Origin: CAYRWR01 sp964537555
GTDB lineage: Bacteria; Spirochaetota; Brevinematia; Brevinematales; CAYRWR01
Reading direction: 5' to 3'
Assembly (NCBI GenBank): GCA_964537555.1
Contig: CAZIAD010000053.1
Span: 1 to 22,445 of the forward strand
DNA: 22,445 nt
The first letter of the stretch is position 1; the number at the start of each line of letters is the position of its first letter. This document shows, in pieces, positions 21,342 through 22,445 of the stretch. Under the pieces are notes generated by a model. It did not search any database. It was not told where the DNA came from and saw only the letters and a list, made by a program, of their open reading frames with translations. The position numbers and the translations under genes were made by a program.

Positions 21342-22445
21342 TTACTTCACAGCTTCCCAGATTTTCACATTATCTATAGCTGAGTAGCCCCCATAATTTA
21401 CTTTAAACATAATAGACCCGCTCTCAAAAGCTTCATCTTTAAAGGCGCCCACAAAGATATCATTGATATACAGGTCAAATGTGTCATCTACCGCCACTAC
21501 TTTGAGGCGGTTTTGAGATTCTCCCCTATTGAGTGCGGGGGTACTCTGAAGCGGAATAGTATCAAAGACTCCACCCAGGCGAAAATTATAAAGAGCATAG
21601 CCTCCTTCATCATGGATATAAAAGCTATAACAATTTAAAGTAATATATGAACCATTTGCTCTAAAATCAACAGAAAACTTATTATATTTATCACTTACCT
21701 GCTGAAATTGCATATCCACTTCGATAATAAAATTGGTCAGATCATTATAGGGTGCAGGGTAGGAGGCATAGCAATGGCCATAGGTATTTTTAGTGGAGTC
21801 AAGGAAAAGTTTTCCCTTTGTATATCCGGGGCCACTATTGAACGTAGGAGACAGATATTTTTTCTTTGACATATCATCATTGAGAATGAGTTTTCCCTTT
21901 TTTACATCAGGAAGAAGAGGGGTATATGATATCACGGGTTCGGTTTTTGGATATACATCTATGGAAATGATATCTCCTTTTTCGACACTTGTGTACCCGG
22001 GAGTCAGTTTTCTCACTTTGGTCTTGGCCAGGGCATAATCCATACTGGTAACGGTGAGCGTGCCTACCCGCTTCAGGTCGACATATAAAATATTTCCCGC
22101 ATCATCCTTCAGGACCTCTTTGCGGGTCACAAACAGGCGGGTCCCGGTTTTCAGGCCATGATTTGATCCCAGATTCACTATCACATTATCACCTGTTTTT
22201 CCCAATACCTCACCCAACAGGGGGAAATTATTAAGAATTCGAGCTACTACAAACCGGCCCAGATCAGAGGCCGAAGAATTTTCTTCATAGACTTCAGAAT
22301 TCAGTTCGATTTGTGCAGTCTGGACATCAATTACACTTATTGATACAGCATAATCTTTTTTTTTCAGATAGATTTTGGGTATAAGTATCTTGTCCACTCC
22401 TGCTATCTTTCCCAGTTCCACTACTTTAGTCTGATCCACTACACC
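21342..22445 (-). CDS. CsgG-like / FlgT-C-like / LamG-like multidomain protein, N-terminus cut by the window
   Basis: The frame is open at the right edge, so the true start and any signal peptide are missing; 367 codons are visible. The first ~75 residues are the end of a CsgG/TolB-N-like fold (KVVELGKIAGVDKILIPKI, ISVIDVQTAQIELNSEVYE). Residues ~75-165 look like a FlgT C-terminal-type beta-barrel (GEVLGKTGDNVIVNLGSNHG, LKTGTRLFVTR, VGTLTVTSMDYALAKTKV). The last ~170 residues resemble a concanavalin/LamG-like or DUF1080-type jelly roll (NFIIEVDMQF, NRLKVVAVDDTFDLYINDIFVGAF, IMFKVNYGGYSAIDNVKIW). This suggests a periplasmic or outer-membrane protein with a sugar- or surface-binding end. Its fold relates it to the CsgG-like gene at 200-1162. 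Function unknown. Confidence 0.7.
   Translation of the reverse strand, partial: GVVDQTKVVELGKIAGVDKILIPKIYLKKKDYAVSISVIDVQTAQIELNSEVYEENSSASDLGRFVVARILNNFPLLGEVLGKTGDNVIVNLGSNHGLKTGTRLFVTRKEVLKDDAGNILYVDLKRVGTLTVTSMDYALAKTKVRKLTPGYTSVEKGDIISIDVYPKTEPVISYTPLLPDVKKGKLILNDDMSKKKYLSPTFNSGPGYTKGKLFLDSTKNTYGHCYASYPAPYNDLTNFIIEVDMQFQQVSDKYNKFSVDFRANGSYITLNCYSFYIHDEGGYALYNFRLGGVFDTIPLQSTPALNRGESQNRLKVVAVDDTFDLYINDIFVGAFKDEAFESGSIMFKVNYGGYSAIDNVKIWEAVK

Noticed and set aside
1..22445. CRISPR arrays, tRNA or rRNA genes, insertion sequences
   Set aside because: No regularly spaced repeats, cloverleaf-like segments, rRNA stretches or transposase frames were seen on either strand by eye. Short or diverged examples could be missed.

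Overview
The window looks like bacterial chromosome from a Gram-negative-type (diderm) organism. The evidence is two lipobox signal peptides, several Sec signal peptides, CsgG-fold proteins, a class D beta-lactamase and a periplasmic-sensing histidine kinase. The mix of a FecR/PEGA/beta-propeller protein, CsgG-like lipoproteins and many small secreted beta-propeller proteins would suit a spirochaete, but no marker gene proves it. No rRNA, tRNA, CRISPR array or transposase was seen. Both window edges cut genes.

Layout. At 1-226 two 16-bp inverted repeats enclose a lipoprotein 5' end (promoter, Shine-Dalgarno, signal peptide) that points the wrong way relative to its apparent body, the CsgG/TPR gene at 200-1162. 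Then come pyrC (1277-2314) and an AT-rich gene for a secreted FecR-PEGA-beta-propeller protein (2563-4722). On the minus strand 9921-4766 is a tight four-gene operon for sulfite to cysteine: siroheme sulfite reductase, a DsrL/GltD-like NAD(P)H:ferredoxin-type reductase, a siroheme synthase and cysteine synthase. Upstream of it are a six-repeat secreted protein, an SH3b protein and an orphan ABC ATPase, all on the minus strand. Rightward from 13721 lie a one-cysteine thioredoxin-like protein and a large hybrid histidine kinase with two periplasmic solute-binding domains. Next are a TolB-like lipoprotein and an OXA-type beta-lactamase (both minus), then a tlpA-ccdA pair (plus). The window ends with two minus-strand genes: a zinc-ribbon protein and a CsgG/FlgT-like/LamG-like protein cut by the right edge.

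How it fits together. The sulfite operon carries the catalytic haemoprotein, its probable electron donor, the last steps of its cofactor synthesis and the enzyme that fixes the sulfide. The two thioredoxin-fold loci share an almost identical palindrome (GTAAT-N4-ATTAC) in their promoter regions, which suggests one regulator for a thiol-redox group. The strongest unexplained signals are the in-frame invertible-looking lipoprotein switch at the left edge, the sulfite reductase with two complete siroheme/[4Fe-4S] cysteine motifs, and that shared palindrome.
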